The translations under genes were made by a program, and so were the position numbers. A stretch of DNA of 64,000 nucleotides from Selaginella moellendorffii (taxonomy: Eukaryota; Streptophyta; Lycopodiopsida; Selaginellales; Selaginellaceae): the NCBI RefSeq assembly GCF_000143415.4, contig NW_003314309.1, positions 158,022 through 222,021 on the forward strand, read 5' to 3'. Below, piece after piece: positions 22,401 to 32,992 of the stretch. The notes beneath the pieces were generated by a model. It worked only from the letters and a program-made list of their open reading frames with translations, made no database searches and was not told the DNA's origin. The number at the start of each line of letters is the position of its first letter. The stretch's first letter is position 1.

Positions 22401-22814
22401 CAACCTTATATTTAGAAATATCATCCTAAGTCTTGAAATTTAAATCTTAAGATTGAAGAACATGTAAAATTAATTAAGGAGATGAGTTAACACTCAAACT
22501 CTATCTCTTTCTTTTGTACTTTAGCCTTCCATCATCAATGCATGTCCATTTGCTCAAAATCTAAAAAACTTAAGTGATGCTAACTTAGAGTACTTAAGTG
22601 ATGCTAAGCTTATCTTTGCTCATGACTTCAACAAAAGCCTTTCTAGGGATTGAAAGACTCAAGTCATTCCTTTTTTACTTTTTATATATTTATTTGTGTT
22701 TAGCTGAAGTAAAATGCAAAATCAAGTCAAACAAGTGTAGTAGTAAGCATCCACTTTACTCTTACCTTCTTTTATTTTTCATTCTTATTTTCTTTTCCTC
22801 TTTCTTTCTTTTCT
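22401..22814. other. AT-rich spacer, nothing recognised
   Basis: Counterpart of 8241-8644, with a small duplication of CTTAAGTGATGCTAA near 22570-22605. No gene seen. Confidence 0.5.
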
Positions 22815-23395
22815 AGTACAAGCTTTTAGCATACAGACTTTTACCCAAGTTTCTAGGAATGGCTTATTTTAACATTTAAAGGAATGATTGTAAAACACAT
22901 GAACTTTCAACATTTAAATTGGGATGGATATTTGCCATTTCTTTGGTATACATATATCATAGGGTATAAAGTTCCATTGGTGCTTCACCTTATAAACTTT
23001 TATATGGTCATTATTCGATACGGTTAATAGAATTGAGTTTACTTTCGTGATTGCTATAAACTGCCAATATTAAGTTTTGGGATCAATATTTGATGAGCAT
23101 TCTTCCACTCATTCGAGTAGAGTTTATTAAGCACTTAGGCTGTGTATAAGTGGGATAATAACAACATAATAACTTCCATCATCGTCCACCAATGGAGTAC
23201 AAAGTGGATGATTTGGTGTTAATCCATTTTCCCAATGTTACAATATATGGTTTGTTTAAGGGGCTCTTTATTCAGTGAAAGGGACTATATTAAGTGTTCT
23301 AGTAAGTTAAACTGCACATTTTAAAAGTTTGGCAAAACATTCAACAAACTAATCCTCCAGAAATTATATATATGCAATAACATATATTGCCTACA
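22815..23395 (+). mobile_element. Ty3/gypsy integrase 3' relic, unit B
   Basis: Same as 8645-9235: DWDGYLPFLWYTYIIG and YKVDDLVLIHFPNVTIYGL can be read in broken frames. An added CACAGCCAC triplication lies at its end (23395-23425). Confidence 0.75.
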
Positions 23396-23429
23396 GCCAC
23401 CACAGCCACCACCACAGCCACCACCCCAA

Positions 23430-23850
23430 ATCTAGCATCCAACTGCTAAGACAAATTGGTCCATCTCTTTCACCACCCTCTTCTCCTCACATAAACTCCT
23501 TAGCCTCAAGCATGTAGAGAGAATGGGCCAGCCTTGTGCCTTGGTATGCCAACTTTGTAGCCAACTTCCACAAGCCTTCCCATGCACGCAACCGGAATGA
23601 GAAAGCAGCCAATTTTCTTAGAATTTGCTTATCATAGCCATAGCTTTCTCACTGCTAGCATTCCAATATTCTGCCACATCCTCTCCAAAACATTGAAACT
23701 TTGTATCCCACATCAACAATGAGAAGAGTGTCTAGAAATTTCTTCATGAGCTCCACAATCTGCTGCTACAGAGGAGTAAGCTTCTCCTTTCCTGATGGCA
23801 ACTTTCCATCACAAGAGGAATTTCCATTGGAAGCATCTTATCCCCAATAA
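23430..23850 (-). pseudogene. MSH3: MSH3-like MutS domain I fragment, unit B
   Basis: Counterpart of 9250-9655 with the same broken KLTPL..QQIVEL, VEVGYK and GPFS segments. A short deletion near 23513 removes part of the YTKAMLEA end kept in unit A. Confidence 0.65.
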
Positions 23851-23984
23851 CATTTACAAAATTTCTATACTTGTGCTTGCAAGAGGATTTAGATGTAGAA
23901 GCCAGGTTAGGGTATTGATTGGCTGCATTCTCACCCGGTCGTTTAAGATGACACAACGATTATTCTTGAAGCAGCAGTGCCTAG

Positions 23985-25120
23985 TATATTTATTATAAGA
24001 TTCTCATATTATTTTATTAGAATAATATTATTTGTAGGTGAACCATATATTATAGCATACTTCCTAAATCTGAGAGGGAGATGGAAACTCTTTGGCTAAT
24101 TATTTCCCTGTTGCATTTGTTAGTTATTGCAAGAGTGAAATTTCTGCAATATTTATCTTTAGACTCATTGGTAGATTATAGAAATAACAATTACATTTTA
24201 AACACTTATGCAAAGGCTAATTTTCCTCCCTATGGAAGGAAGATTTTTTAGGAATTTAAACATTATCTACTAATTTAAGAGCATTAGATTATATGCAAAA
24301 TAGTTTTACTTATATTTTCTTCACCATTACTGCCACTATAGTTTTAAAGATAAAATAATCCTTACTTTAGGTAGTGAATTAAATAAAAAATAACACTATT
24401 CTTTTATAGATATAAATTTTTTTTATCACACCAAATTAATAGTAAACATTTCTTCTATAAACCTTATACAATGTTTTACTATGAAAGTTCATTTAAGTAA
24501 ATTTATTTTAAAATTTTTGAATTCAGCTTTATCAAGCTATGTATATATTGGATTTTACTTAATTAATATTTGGTTTTTCCTTGATGTTGGTTTAAATAAA
24601 TATATTAGTAACTGTTCATTATATAAATGGGAAGAAACTATATTTTGTTGTTTAAATTTTTATTACAATAACTTGAAACATCTTATTACAAAAATTTGAA
24701 ATTTCTATAATAGGATTTGGATCAGTTAACTCTTTGAATAATAAATTTATTTTATAAATAAAATTATTTACCATATAATCTTGAATAAAATCTAATGAAT
24801 AATTAAATAATATATTAACTATTTATTTTCAAAAAGACTTTTTACTTGACAGAATTCTTGTTTTTTTCCTTTTATATTGGAGTGTATTTGCAATATTTCT
24901 TGTTTTATTTAAAGCCTTCTTCTTTTTTGTTGCCATATCTCTCTGGAAAATTAAATCATAAGATTATTTTCAGAAATTTTAAGCTAACTTCTAATCCCAA
25001 TTTCCTAATAATAGTGCTAAATCTATGCAATTTATCGTTCATCCAATGCTAATGCCATCCTAATCACGATATTAATGGCTTCCTAATTGCAATCCTAATC
25101 CATGTAATCAGTATTAATTA
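23985..25120. other. AT-rich spacer, no gene seen
   Basis: Counterpart of 9800-10920. No motif in any frame. Confidence 0.55.
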
Positions 25121-25213
25121 TACTCCTAATTGCAAGGTAATGGCACAAACCTAATCACATCCTCTCAAGGATTCAAGGTTTTTTTGATTCAAGCTTTTTG
25201 TTCTTTCAATCAA

Positions 25214-25282
25214 GCATTGCTGAGAGTTGGAATTCGAGGAGTAACGGTGAGCAATGTTCGTGGTTTAGGCACTCAAGGTGGA
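25214..25282 (+). pseudogene. GLB1: PII (GLB1) exon fragment, unit B
   Basis: Reads ALLRVGIRGVTVSNVRGLG then TQGG; it keeps the consensus R of GIRGVTVS that unit A has as Q. No T-loop follows. Same surroundings as 11008-11076. Confidence 0.7.
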
Positions 25283-25763
25283 GCTGTGTTTTCTTTCTTT
25301 TTTCCCTGTGGAGAACAAAAGCTTCCAGGAGAAAAGAAACCAGTTCTTACCCTTGATACTTGGGAGTCTCCAAGGTCTAGAAAAAAAGGAGAGAGAAGCA
25401 AAGAAATTGGTATCACTGCGTTACCAGTCAGATCCGAGCTCCAAAGAATCCGTCCACATCCTCTATCCTCAGCAATCCAAAAGAAAAGAGAAAGAAAGCT
25501 CAAACCTTTCTGTAGCATGTTAAGATCCTTGAGCCCTCCAAGAGCGGTGCATCTATCCCTGCCCTCTCCAAATCCTGGCGCCTAGCACACCCAATGGTGT
25601 GTGGGACGAGGCTATTGCCACTGGCCAGCATCGCTCGGTACAGAATCACGCCTTAGCGGCCAAGAAGATTTCCCATTTAGCCCTAAATTCTGACACCTCT
25701 TCTTCTCGTGATTGATCTGGCAATTGGATGATTTTATCTGACTCATTCATTTTGACAGCTCAT

Positions 25764-26003
25764 TTAATGAGCCAGCTGAGGCAAATGATATACACTTCTA
25801 GGAGTCACTGAGGTATAGAAGTATCTGTGCTGATATCCTTGATCACAGAACTTTGGATATCTAAAACTATTCCCATCCAAAAGTTTTACTTGATCAATCA
25901 TCATGGATAGCATATGATTTTCCTCTCCTTCCTTAATATTGAACCACTGAACTTTAAAAATAATTCTCTTGAATGATCTAAAGTTTACGTCATAAATATC
26001 CAT
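25764..26003 (-). mobile_element. DUF4216-like segment of the CACTA relic, unit B
   Basis: Open minus-strand frame of 79 codons with FKRIIFKVQWFNIKEGEEN and PRSVYHLPQ, as in unit A. It fits the FKC.WFD ... R.IYD.P pattern of DUF4216. The neighbouring MNESDKII frame is interrupted here. Confidence 0.5.
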
Positions 26004-26039
26004 TAATGTACCTGTGTAATATAAAAGTTATCTATAATA

Positions 26040-26860
26040 ATAAGAACGAAGAACCCAGACCCCCACAGCCGTCCGATCCTAGGCTCGGGGCAGCCTTGGA
26101 AGCCATGGTTCTCAGCAAGGGGAGGCTAGCCCAGGCTCGGGCCAAGGCCGGTGGCCATGGTTAGCGGGAATATTGGCTCAATGTTGTGGCGGCCAATGGG
26201 TGGGATGGATGCGTGGTGGGGAAGGGAAGAGGGCATGGTGACAGGTGTTATGCCATGCACTCCTAGGGCTCCATGGTTGCTCTAGTTGGACATGGTTGTG
26301 TGGGCATTCCCATGAGAGCCTGTGCATGGTAAGTAACAGGGGCGAGTAGAATGGTAGTCAAGCACACAATCCAGGCTCCTCTCGGGATCAACTAAGGACT
26401 GTGAGAGGCAAATTGGCTCATCTCCAACTCAGCAAAGCTTTGATCCCTATTCACCACTGCCTCATGAGCTTTTTGGCCTGCAGGAAAGCAATTATCAAAG
26501 ACACTCCCTCTTCATCCCCGGATTCTCTCGAGGAATCCCTTGCTGCTAGGCCTGGTGAGGGATTGTTGTTTCAGCACATGCTCGGGATCAACTCCGTTTG
26601 TAGGAACTTGTTTTGAGTTGACATAGGGCTGTCAAGTGGCTGTGCTAGCCAACACTGCTCCTGAAGTTTTGGAAATCCGACATGGCACTGATGTCTGGGT
26701 TCGAGAGAGAGAGAAGGAGAGAAGTAGAAGGTGCCACCACAAGCATCCCGCCAACTGTTGGGAAAGGATGGGAAAGCTGGCATCAATCGGTTTGTTGCAG
26801 TAGCCCATGGATAAAACTGTAGTCCATGGATAGATGTATGACATTATAGTCAGCATTCCA
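26040..26860. other. GC-rich block of unknown origin, unit B
   Basis: Counterpart of 11800-12600 with many substitutions and small indels; frames on both strands differ between the two copies, so coding is unlikely. Confidence 0.35.
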
Positions 26861-27149
26861 GAATCAATCCTAAGATAAATTTGTTTAGTATGATCATGTT
26901 AAACTAACAAAATTCACCTACATTGTCTGGAGTTCAGTCAAGCCTGCAAATGATGGAACTGGCTGAGGAGAAAAGGAGTTGTTTCCAACGCTTCTGTTAT
27001 GCATACACATGCATCAGGTCAACTCCAAGTTAAGAAGAAATATTACATTAGTTGGAGAGCTTTCAACCTGCTTAGATCAGGTAACGTTCCAGTAAAAGCA
27101 TTATCATTGATGTGTCTGTAAATGAAACAAAACTTGAGTGCAAAGTAGT

Positions 27150-27490
27150 TACCATATTAGCTATTTACATTTCAAAGAGGGTTGATATCCGCCCCAAACT
27201 GCTCGGCAGTGATCCAGCAAATTGATTTTTGTCAAGTCTCCTGAAAATACACTATTACACGAGATTGTATTCTAGCCATCAATGACTTACATGATGGTCA
27301 GCTTGGAAAAGTTTCCAATTTCATCAGGAACTTCTCCAGAGAAGCTGTTATTGTCCAGTAACCTGAAGGACAACAGGTCCAAAAACCTCCAAGAAAATGA
27401 GAAAGATACGTACAAGTGCTTGAGTTCAGGTAAGAAATATATTTCTAGCGCGTCCACCTCTTTGTAAACCACCCAACATTTGCTGGGCAA
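27150..27490 (-). pseudogene. LRR receptor-kinase-type exon fragment, unit B (original orientation)
   Basis: The minus strand reads PELKHLYV, then LLDNNSFSGEVPDEIGNFSK and LTIM, followed by a GTAAG donor. This is one and a half plant LRRs of the L..L.L..N.FSG.(I/V)P..IGN type with intron borders. It keeps the coding direction that unit A has inverted. No kinase codons are near. Confidence 0.65.
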
Positions 27491-27509
27491 GTACTCGTAA
27501 AAAACTAAG

Positions 27510-28345
27510 ATAGATCAAAATACATACCTGGAAAATCAATATGAGGTTGTTGTGGATTCCTTAACGTAATTATAATGCTGTCCATTGTTTTCTTATTTGC
27601 ATCAATTTGAGAAACTCTAAAATGCTTTCCATTAATCTAATATACTGTATAACTCATGGCCTAAAATTTAAAACTAATTAATGATTAGTTAATATTAATT
27701 ATGACTTTGCGTCCATTACCCAAATCCTTAAAAACATTTGATACTGATTCACCTCTTTGAATAGTATATTGTATGATTTCATATATAATAGCCATAGTAG
27801 GTAATAGTGGTAGCTATTTTAAATTTTCAGGAATCTATTGGTTTGGATGGTCAATCACATATTGCATTCTTGCATTATCTTTGCTTGTTGATACTTTTGA
27901 AGGATAAGTTGCATTTCCTCTACATTAAAGTAAATATATAGAGAAATATTTTCATATGCTTCTTAACTAAGTTGAATTTGTTTTTCTAGATGCTACAATC
28001 GAATACTACTATAATCAAATGGAGATATAAACTATGAAATACTTGAGCAAATTAGCACTAAAATATTATGCATATAAAAACTCTTTTTTAATAGCAGACC
28101 TTCAGCTATAAATCTTCAAGTTTTACTTTTTGTCTTACCAAAGATTTTAAAACCCTTAAATAACACTCAATAAAAAATATATCTCAGCTAGTTCCAGGAC
28201 CAACCATCTTTAACTCATCACTTAATTATACTAATAAATGAACTTGTGTTGTCATAGCTGTTGTAAATAATGTTGCTTCCAATAAACACACATAAATAAT
28301 AGACTTTTCTTTCATAATAAATTTCAAAGATCTATCTACTTCTTG
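27510..28345 (-). mobile_element. DUF4218-like part of the CACTA relic, before copy C
   Basis: Counterpart of 13250-14100, with the same LLVQLI.ELKMVGP and YLRVLKSLVRQKV elements in broken minus-strand frames. Confidence 0.6.
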
Positions 28346-30180
28346 AGCAGTTTAAAATCTAATTAAAATTAAAATTAATTGAATTAAAAAAATTAAATCA
28401 ATTATTACCATACAACTTCTCCAAGAAAATATATTACTTCCCATAATTGAGGTGTTGTGTTTTTCATTATAACAATGAGATAAAAATTGTACAAAATATG
28501 TTAATTTACGTTTTAGTAAATTTAGAAACTTATTTATAGTAAATGAAGCCAATTGTTTTCATACCTATTAAATTACCTTTCTCATCGACACAATTTGAAA
28601 ATTGAGTTCCATATGTTTTAAGCACTTTAAAAGCCTCTATATTATCAATAAATAATTTATTTTAATAACTTGTTAATGTCAAAATTCCATGATTAATTTT
28701 TCCATCACATCACAACCATATGTTTTACATTATTCTGCACATAACTAAGTCTAAACTAAATTTAGAAACTTACTCATAGTAAATGAAGCCAATTGTTTTC
28801 ATACCTATTAAATTACCTTTCTCATTGACACAATTTGAAAATTCAGTTCCATATATTGTAAGCACTTTAAAAGCCTTTATATTATAAATAAATAATTTAT
28901 TTTGATAACTTGTTAATGTCCAAGTTCTATGATCAATTTTTCCATCACTTCACAACCGCATATTTTACCTTATTCTATACACAACTAAGTCTTTTCTATT
29001 ACTTAATTCATCATTTTTACCAGTAATAGTTTTATATATAGTTTCAAAAAAATTCTTAAATATATGCATGTAATCCTTTAAAAATGCTACTGGAAACTTA
29101 TAAAAATATAGAAGTTGATAAAATGTGAATATAACCATTTCATACCATTAGGTAACGATATTTGATCTTCTTGTTTAACCAAATAATAATATGTTGCCTA
29201 ACGTTTTGGAGTCATCTGTCCTAGTATTGGTCAAATATAATTATGACCATTAAATAAACTAATTAAAATTAAATTTTATTTTATGTTTTAGAAATAATAA
29301 CTAAAATCTTACATTCTATTAGTAGACCTAAATGGATGATCCATAGGTAAGAAACACCAATATCCAATATATATATGCATTTTTATAAATTTCATGACTA
29401 TATTCCAAGGATCTAGGTCCACAGTTTAGGTAAAAGTATTTTCCTATTAATTTGAACTCCTGAATAAAATCATAATCCAAGAAAATTATGAATAAACTAT
29501 CACATTGCTTCTCTAAGCTTAAAAAACTGTTAACCTTCTAACTTATAATTATCTTTGCATGGCACTCCATCCCATAATTGTTTCAACTCTTCCAAAAATA
29601 ATGACCAATAAATATTAGGTACCTTAGGGAGTTTTTAATCTAATATCTGGTATAATCATAATAAGAAATATAAATTAATTGCTAGAGTTGGTGGTATATT
29701 ATTATTAATTGCAAAAATTGCCTAACATGAATATATTTTTGCCATTAATTTTGTTGGAGAAAGATCATTTTCAGCCATAGTAAAATGTATATTTTTTGGA
29801 TCTACTGCAAAATTTGGGTAATCATCTTTGAGTTTTTTTTAAATTGAACCATCTGCAGGCATTCTCATTATTCCATTAGTGGACTGATGATCAAATGATA
29901 AATGATGTATTGTGTTATTTCTCTACATTGAAATTATTATTGAAGTCAAGGTATAATAGAGAAATAGTCCATTATTTTCTTAGGTATATAATTGTTAAAA
30001 TCTGTGTGCTTGTTAGCAATAGAAATTTGACAAAATTAAAGGTCCATATTCTCCTTATGAAATAACATAAAATCATTGATGCATAAATCAATCTTTTTAT
30101 AGGTAAGTCCATTATGTTTAGTGATATTTACCACTTCCTTAAATATATTTGAAAATTTTTATTTGTAGGCAACATTTTAG
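28346..30180 (-). mobile_element. CACTA TNP2 relic before copy C, with an internal duplication
   Basis: Carries the TNP2 pieces listed for 14101-15720, including a DPRN-like block around 29790-29880. A tandem duplication of about 242 bp (28511-28752 and 28753-28990) repeats the part that reads IGMKTTGFIYYEYVSKFTK-like on the minus strand. Broken frames throughout. Confidence 0.8.
28511..28990. repeat. tandem duplication, about 242 bp
   Basis: TAAATTTAGAAACTTA followed by T/C-TATAGTAAATGAAGCC starts at 28517 and again at 28759. The two copies stay alignable to the CACACAACTAAGTCT-type end. They differ at many sites, and the second is closer to the unit 0 sequence, so this may be an unequal exchange between units rather than a recent duplication. 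Confidence 0.75.
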
Positions 30181-30468
30181 TCACAGTTTAAAAGTTGTAA
30201 ATTGCAGCTCTAATTAGCAACATATATGAGCTTATCTAGCTTTAAAGAATATGTTACTGCAAATTATTATTTATATTTTAGTTGTAAAGGACAACTATAA
30301 TTTCCAACTTAAATTTGAGTAACTATAAAGCTATCACAAATTACAACTTAAATTTTGTAACTAAAGCCAATTTGCTACTAACATTTAAGTTGAGTTGATT
30401 ACAACTTAAATTTCCAACGAACACAAAAATTTCGTTGGAAAAACATATCATTATAATGCTTTTACGGA
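30181..30468 (-). mobile_element. CACTA subterminal repeats before copy C (terminus trimmed)
   Basis: Same repeat-rich end as before copies A and B, ending CTTTTACGG with the CACTACTACA terminus missing. Confidence 0.6.
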
Positions 30469-30599
30469 CTGGCAGAAGTCAAGTCTAAGTCTTGACCTGT
30501 CGAAGTCCACATTCTATCCACTGTGGCCAAAAAATCACCACAAAAAAAAATTGTGCAAAAATCTATGTTATGTAATATAGTTGATAGCCCAGTATACCA

Positions 30600-30745
30600 A
30601 TGGCAAATCCCAAGTCCCCCACTTTATTGACTAGCAAGGCTTTTATCAAGGCCCTTTGCTAGTCAATAAAGTCAATAAAGTATTTTTACAATGGTAAATC
30701 CCAAGTCCCCCACTTTATTGACTACCTCAATTGACTCGAAGTCAA
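30600..30745 (+). promoter_or_regulatory. upstream region of LRR copy C: W-box cluster and hairpin
   Basis: Both direct repeats and the perfect ACTTTATTGACTAGCAA inverted pair are kept. TTGACT is found at 30627 and again near 30718 and 30731. Copy C is the intact gene, so this is the best place to test whether the cluster matters. Confidence 0.45.
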
Positions 30746-30846
30746 GTGTGCCAAGAATTGATTAGCAAATGTGCGTGTAAACTCTTACAAAAAAAAAGAA
30801 GAACCTCAGCTTTCATGATAGCGTTCACTCTTTGATGTTCTGATCC

Positions 30847-32988
30847 ATGGCCATGTCTCTCGCGGATTTGCTGCTGCCTTTGTTTCTACTCGTCTTTCTC
30901 ACAAGATCCCGGTCACAGTGCCCCACAAATCCATCCGCAATCGTGAACGACACACAGGTTCTTCTCTCTCTCCGTGACAGGCTTGGCATCAAAGTGTGGA
31001 ACGAGACTGCCAATCCAAGAGCATGGCGGGGAGTGGAGTGGAGCTCGGACAACCAAGTGGAGGGCCTCGCTCTGTCCAGGTTTAATCTCTCGGGAGTTTT
31101 TCCTGCCACCTGGGCCGAGCTTCCATCGCTGGCTCGCCTGGACCTCTCGCAAAACGGCCTCTCCTCGCTGGAAGTCCCTTGCAAAAATACGCAGCTCAAC
31201 CTCCTCAACTTGAGCTCCAATTCCCTGCAAGAGTTCCCCGGAAATCTCTCCAGCCTCGAGAGTTTGGAAAGCCTGGACCTCAGTGGGAACTTCTTAACAG
31301 TGGCCGGACTCCCAAAGTTTAGCTTGACGCTGCGATCGCTCAACCTGTCCATCAACAACTTAACTGGGAGCTTTTCCATTGGTGGTAACCTGGGACTGGA
31401 GGCACTGGAACTCTCGCACAACGGACTCAGCGGCTCCATTCCAGAAACTTTCGGGGAGATGACGAACTTGACGCGCCTGGACATATCGTATAACAGGTTT
31501 AGAGGAGATCTACCCGATATTTGGAGCAAGAACTTGGAGCTCAGGTACATGCGTATCTCCAAAAATTCGCTCCAGGGTGGTTTGCCACCGAGCTTGAGAA
31601 GGCTACGCAAGCTCTCGGAATTACGCGCTGCATACAACTGTCTCTCCGGGCCACTGGAGCTGGAAGATGGCGACTTTGCAAGCATCGAGGTTTTGAACCT
31701 CGGGCTAAACGGGTTTAGCGGAACGATCCCGGCTACGCTGGGAGGCTTGAGGAACTTGAAGATCCTGGATCTCAGGGGGAATCGTTTTAGTGGCGCCATC
31801 CCAGGCGAGCTCTCGAAGCTCTCGCATCTCCAGCTGCTGGTTCTCACGGGGAATCGTTTTAGTGGTGCCATACCTCCGGAGCTTGGAAACTGTTCGAACA
31901 TCAGAGGGATACGCCTCGACAGCAATTACTTGACTGGAACAATCCCAGGCGAGCTCTCGAAGCTCTCACATCTCCAGCAACTAGTTCTCAGCAGCAACGA
32001 CATCGGCGGGGAGCTCCCTTCCGGACTCTCCAACTGCACCGTGCTCGTCGTTCTCTGGCTGGGAAAGAACAAGTTCTCTGGAAATCTCCCTGAGAGCTTC
32101 GGGGATTTGAGCCGCCTGCTCATTCTGGAGCTTTCCAGCAACGATCTTGTCGGTTCAATCCCGGCCATGTTGCAAAACATGTCGGCTCTGCAGTTCCTCA
32201 TCCTCGAAAACAACAGATTCAGTGGCTCCATACCGGACTGGCTTCCCAGGCTCACGAACTTACGAGCCATGGACTTCTCGGTTAACAGGTTCTCTGGGGA
32301 GATGCCGGAAAGCATTGGCCGACTGTTTGCCAACGTCCAGCTTTACAACAAGAGCAAACGGCATATGATGATTCAAACCGGAGGACTCGTCTACAACGGC
32401 TTCGCCTTCCCGACCTTCATAGACTTCTCCTTCAACCAGCTGACTGGAAGCATTCCAGCCGCCATTGGCGACCTCTACAAGCTCCAGGTGCTGGACCTGA
32501 GACACAACCAGCTAACAGGTCCCATTCCCGAGTCCCTGGGGAAGGCAAGGAATCTCTCCAAGGTGTGGCTCGCGGGGAATCGTCTCAATGGCTCCATACC
32601 ATCGTCCGTGGTGGACCTCTCGTTTCTCACCATCTTCGACGTCTCCAACAACAGCCTGGTGGGACGGATACCTGACAGCCCGCAACTCTCGCCCATGGAC
32701 GCGGCTCTCTTCGCTGGGAATCAGCTCTGTGGCTTGCCACTGACCAACACCTGTTCGAGCACTGCTATGCTGCCACATAAGCTTAGAACAGAGGGACAAG
32801 GTGGTAGCGAACAGGACCAAACAGAGGTGATAACACTTGTCAGCGTTGCGATCTTCGTGGCAGCCTTCTTCAACGCGTTCTTCTGGACCTACTTTGCGGC
32901 AAACCACAGAGCTCATTCCCATGCTGGCAATCAAATCTCTAGCTCGTCCACCATGTTGCTGCCGTCCTTTCTACCTTCCAGTTCGTAA
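30847..32988 (+). CDS. LRR receptor-like protein, copy C (intact)
   Basis: An intronless 713-aa frame. Residues 1-23 form a signal peptide (LLLPLFLLVFL core). An N-terminal cap follows, then about 18 LRRs with L.L..N.(F/L)SG.(I/L)P spacing, an island of about 35 residues around NVQLYNKSKRHMMIQTGGLV, four more LRRs, a C-terminal cap with two cysteines (CGLPLTNTC), a transmembrane helix at about 661-684 (ITLVSVAIFVAAFFNAFFW) and a tail of fewer than 30 residues. There is no kinase, so it is a receptor-like protein of the plasma membrane that would need a partner kinase. The island before the last four LRRs is the layout of plant RLPs and PSKR-type receptors, where the island helps bind peptide ligands. 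The ligand is unknown. The cap lacks the usual WxGVxC cysteines. It has one GNCSN module, against three in B and six in D. It ends 5 bp from the PPR remnant. Confidence 0.9.
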   Translation: MAMSLADLLLPLFLLVFLTRSRSQCPTNPSAIVNDTQVLLSLRDRLGIKVWNETANPRAWRGVEWSSDNQVEGLALSRFNLSGVFPATWAELPSLARLDLSQNGLSSLEVPCKNTQLNLLNLSSNSLQEFPGNLSSLESLESLDLSGNFLTVAGLPKFSLTLRSLNLSINNLTGSFSIGGNLGLEALELSHNGLSGSIPETFGEMTNLTRLDISYNRFRGDLPDIWSKNLELRYMRISKNSLQGGLPPSLRRLRKLSELRAAYNCLSGPLELEDGDFASIEVLNLGLNGFSGTIPATLGGLRNLKILDLRGNRFSGAIPGELSKLSHLQLLVLTGNRFSGAIPPELGNCSNIRGIRLDSNYLTGTIPGELSKLSHLQQLVLSSNDIGGELPSGLSNCTVLVVLWLGKNKFSGNLPESFGDLSRLLILELSSNDLVGSIPAMLQNMSALQFLILENNRFSGSIPDWLPRLTNLRAMDFSVNRFSGEMPESIGRLFANVQLYNKSKRHMMIQTGGLVYNGFAFPTFIDFSFNQLTGSIPAAIGDLYKLQVLDLRHNQLTGPIPESLGKARNLSKVWLAGNRLNGSIPSSVVDLSFLTIFDVSNNSLVGRIPDSPQLSPMDAALFAGNQLCGLPLTNTCSSTAMLPHKLRTEGQGGSEQDQTEVITLVSVAIFVAAFFNAFFWTYFAANHRAHSHAGNQISSSSTMLLPSFLPSSS

Positions 32989-32992
32989 TCCA

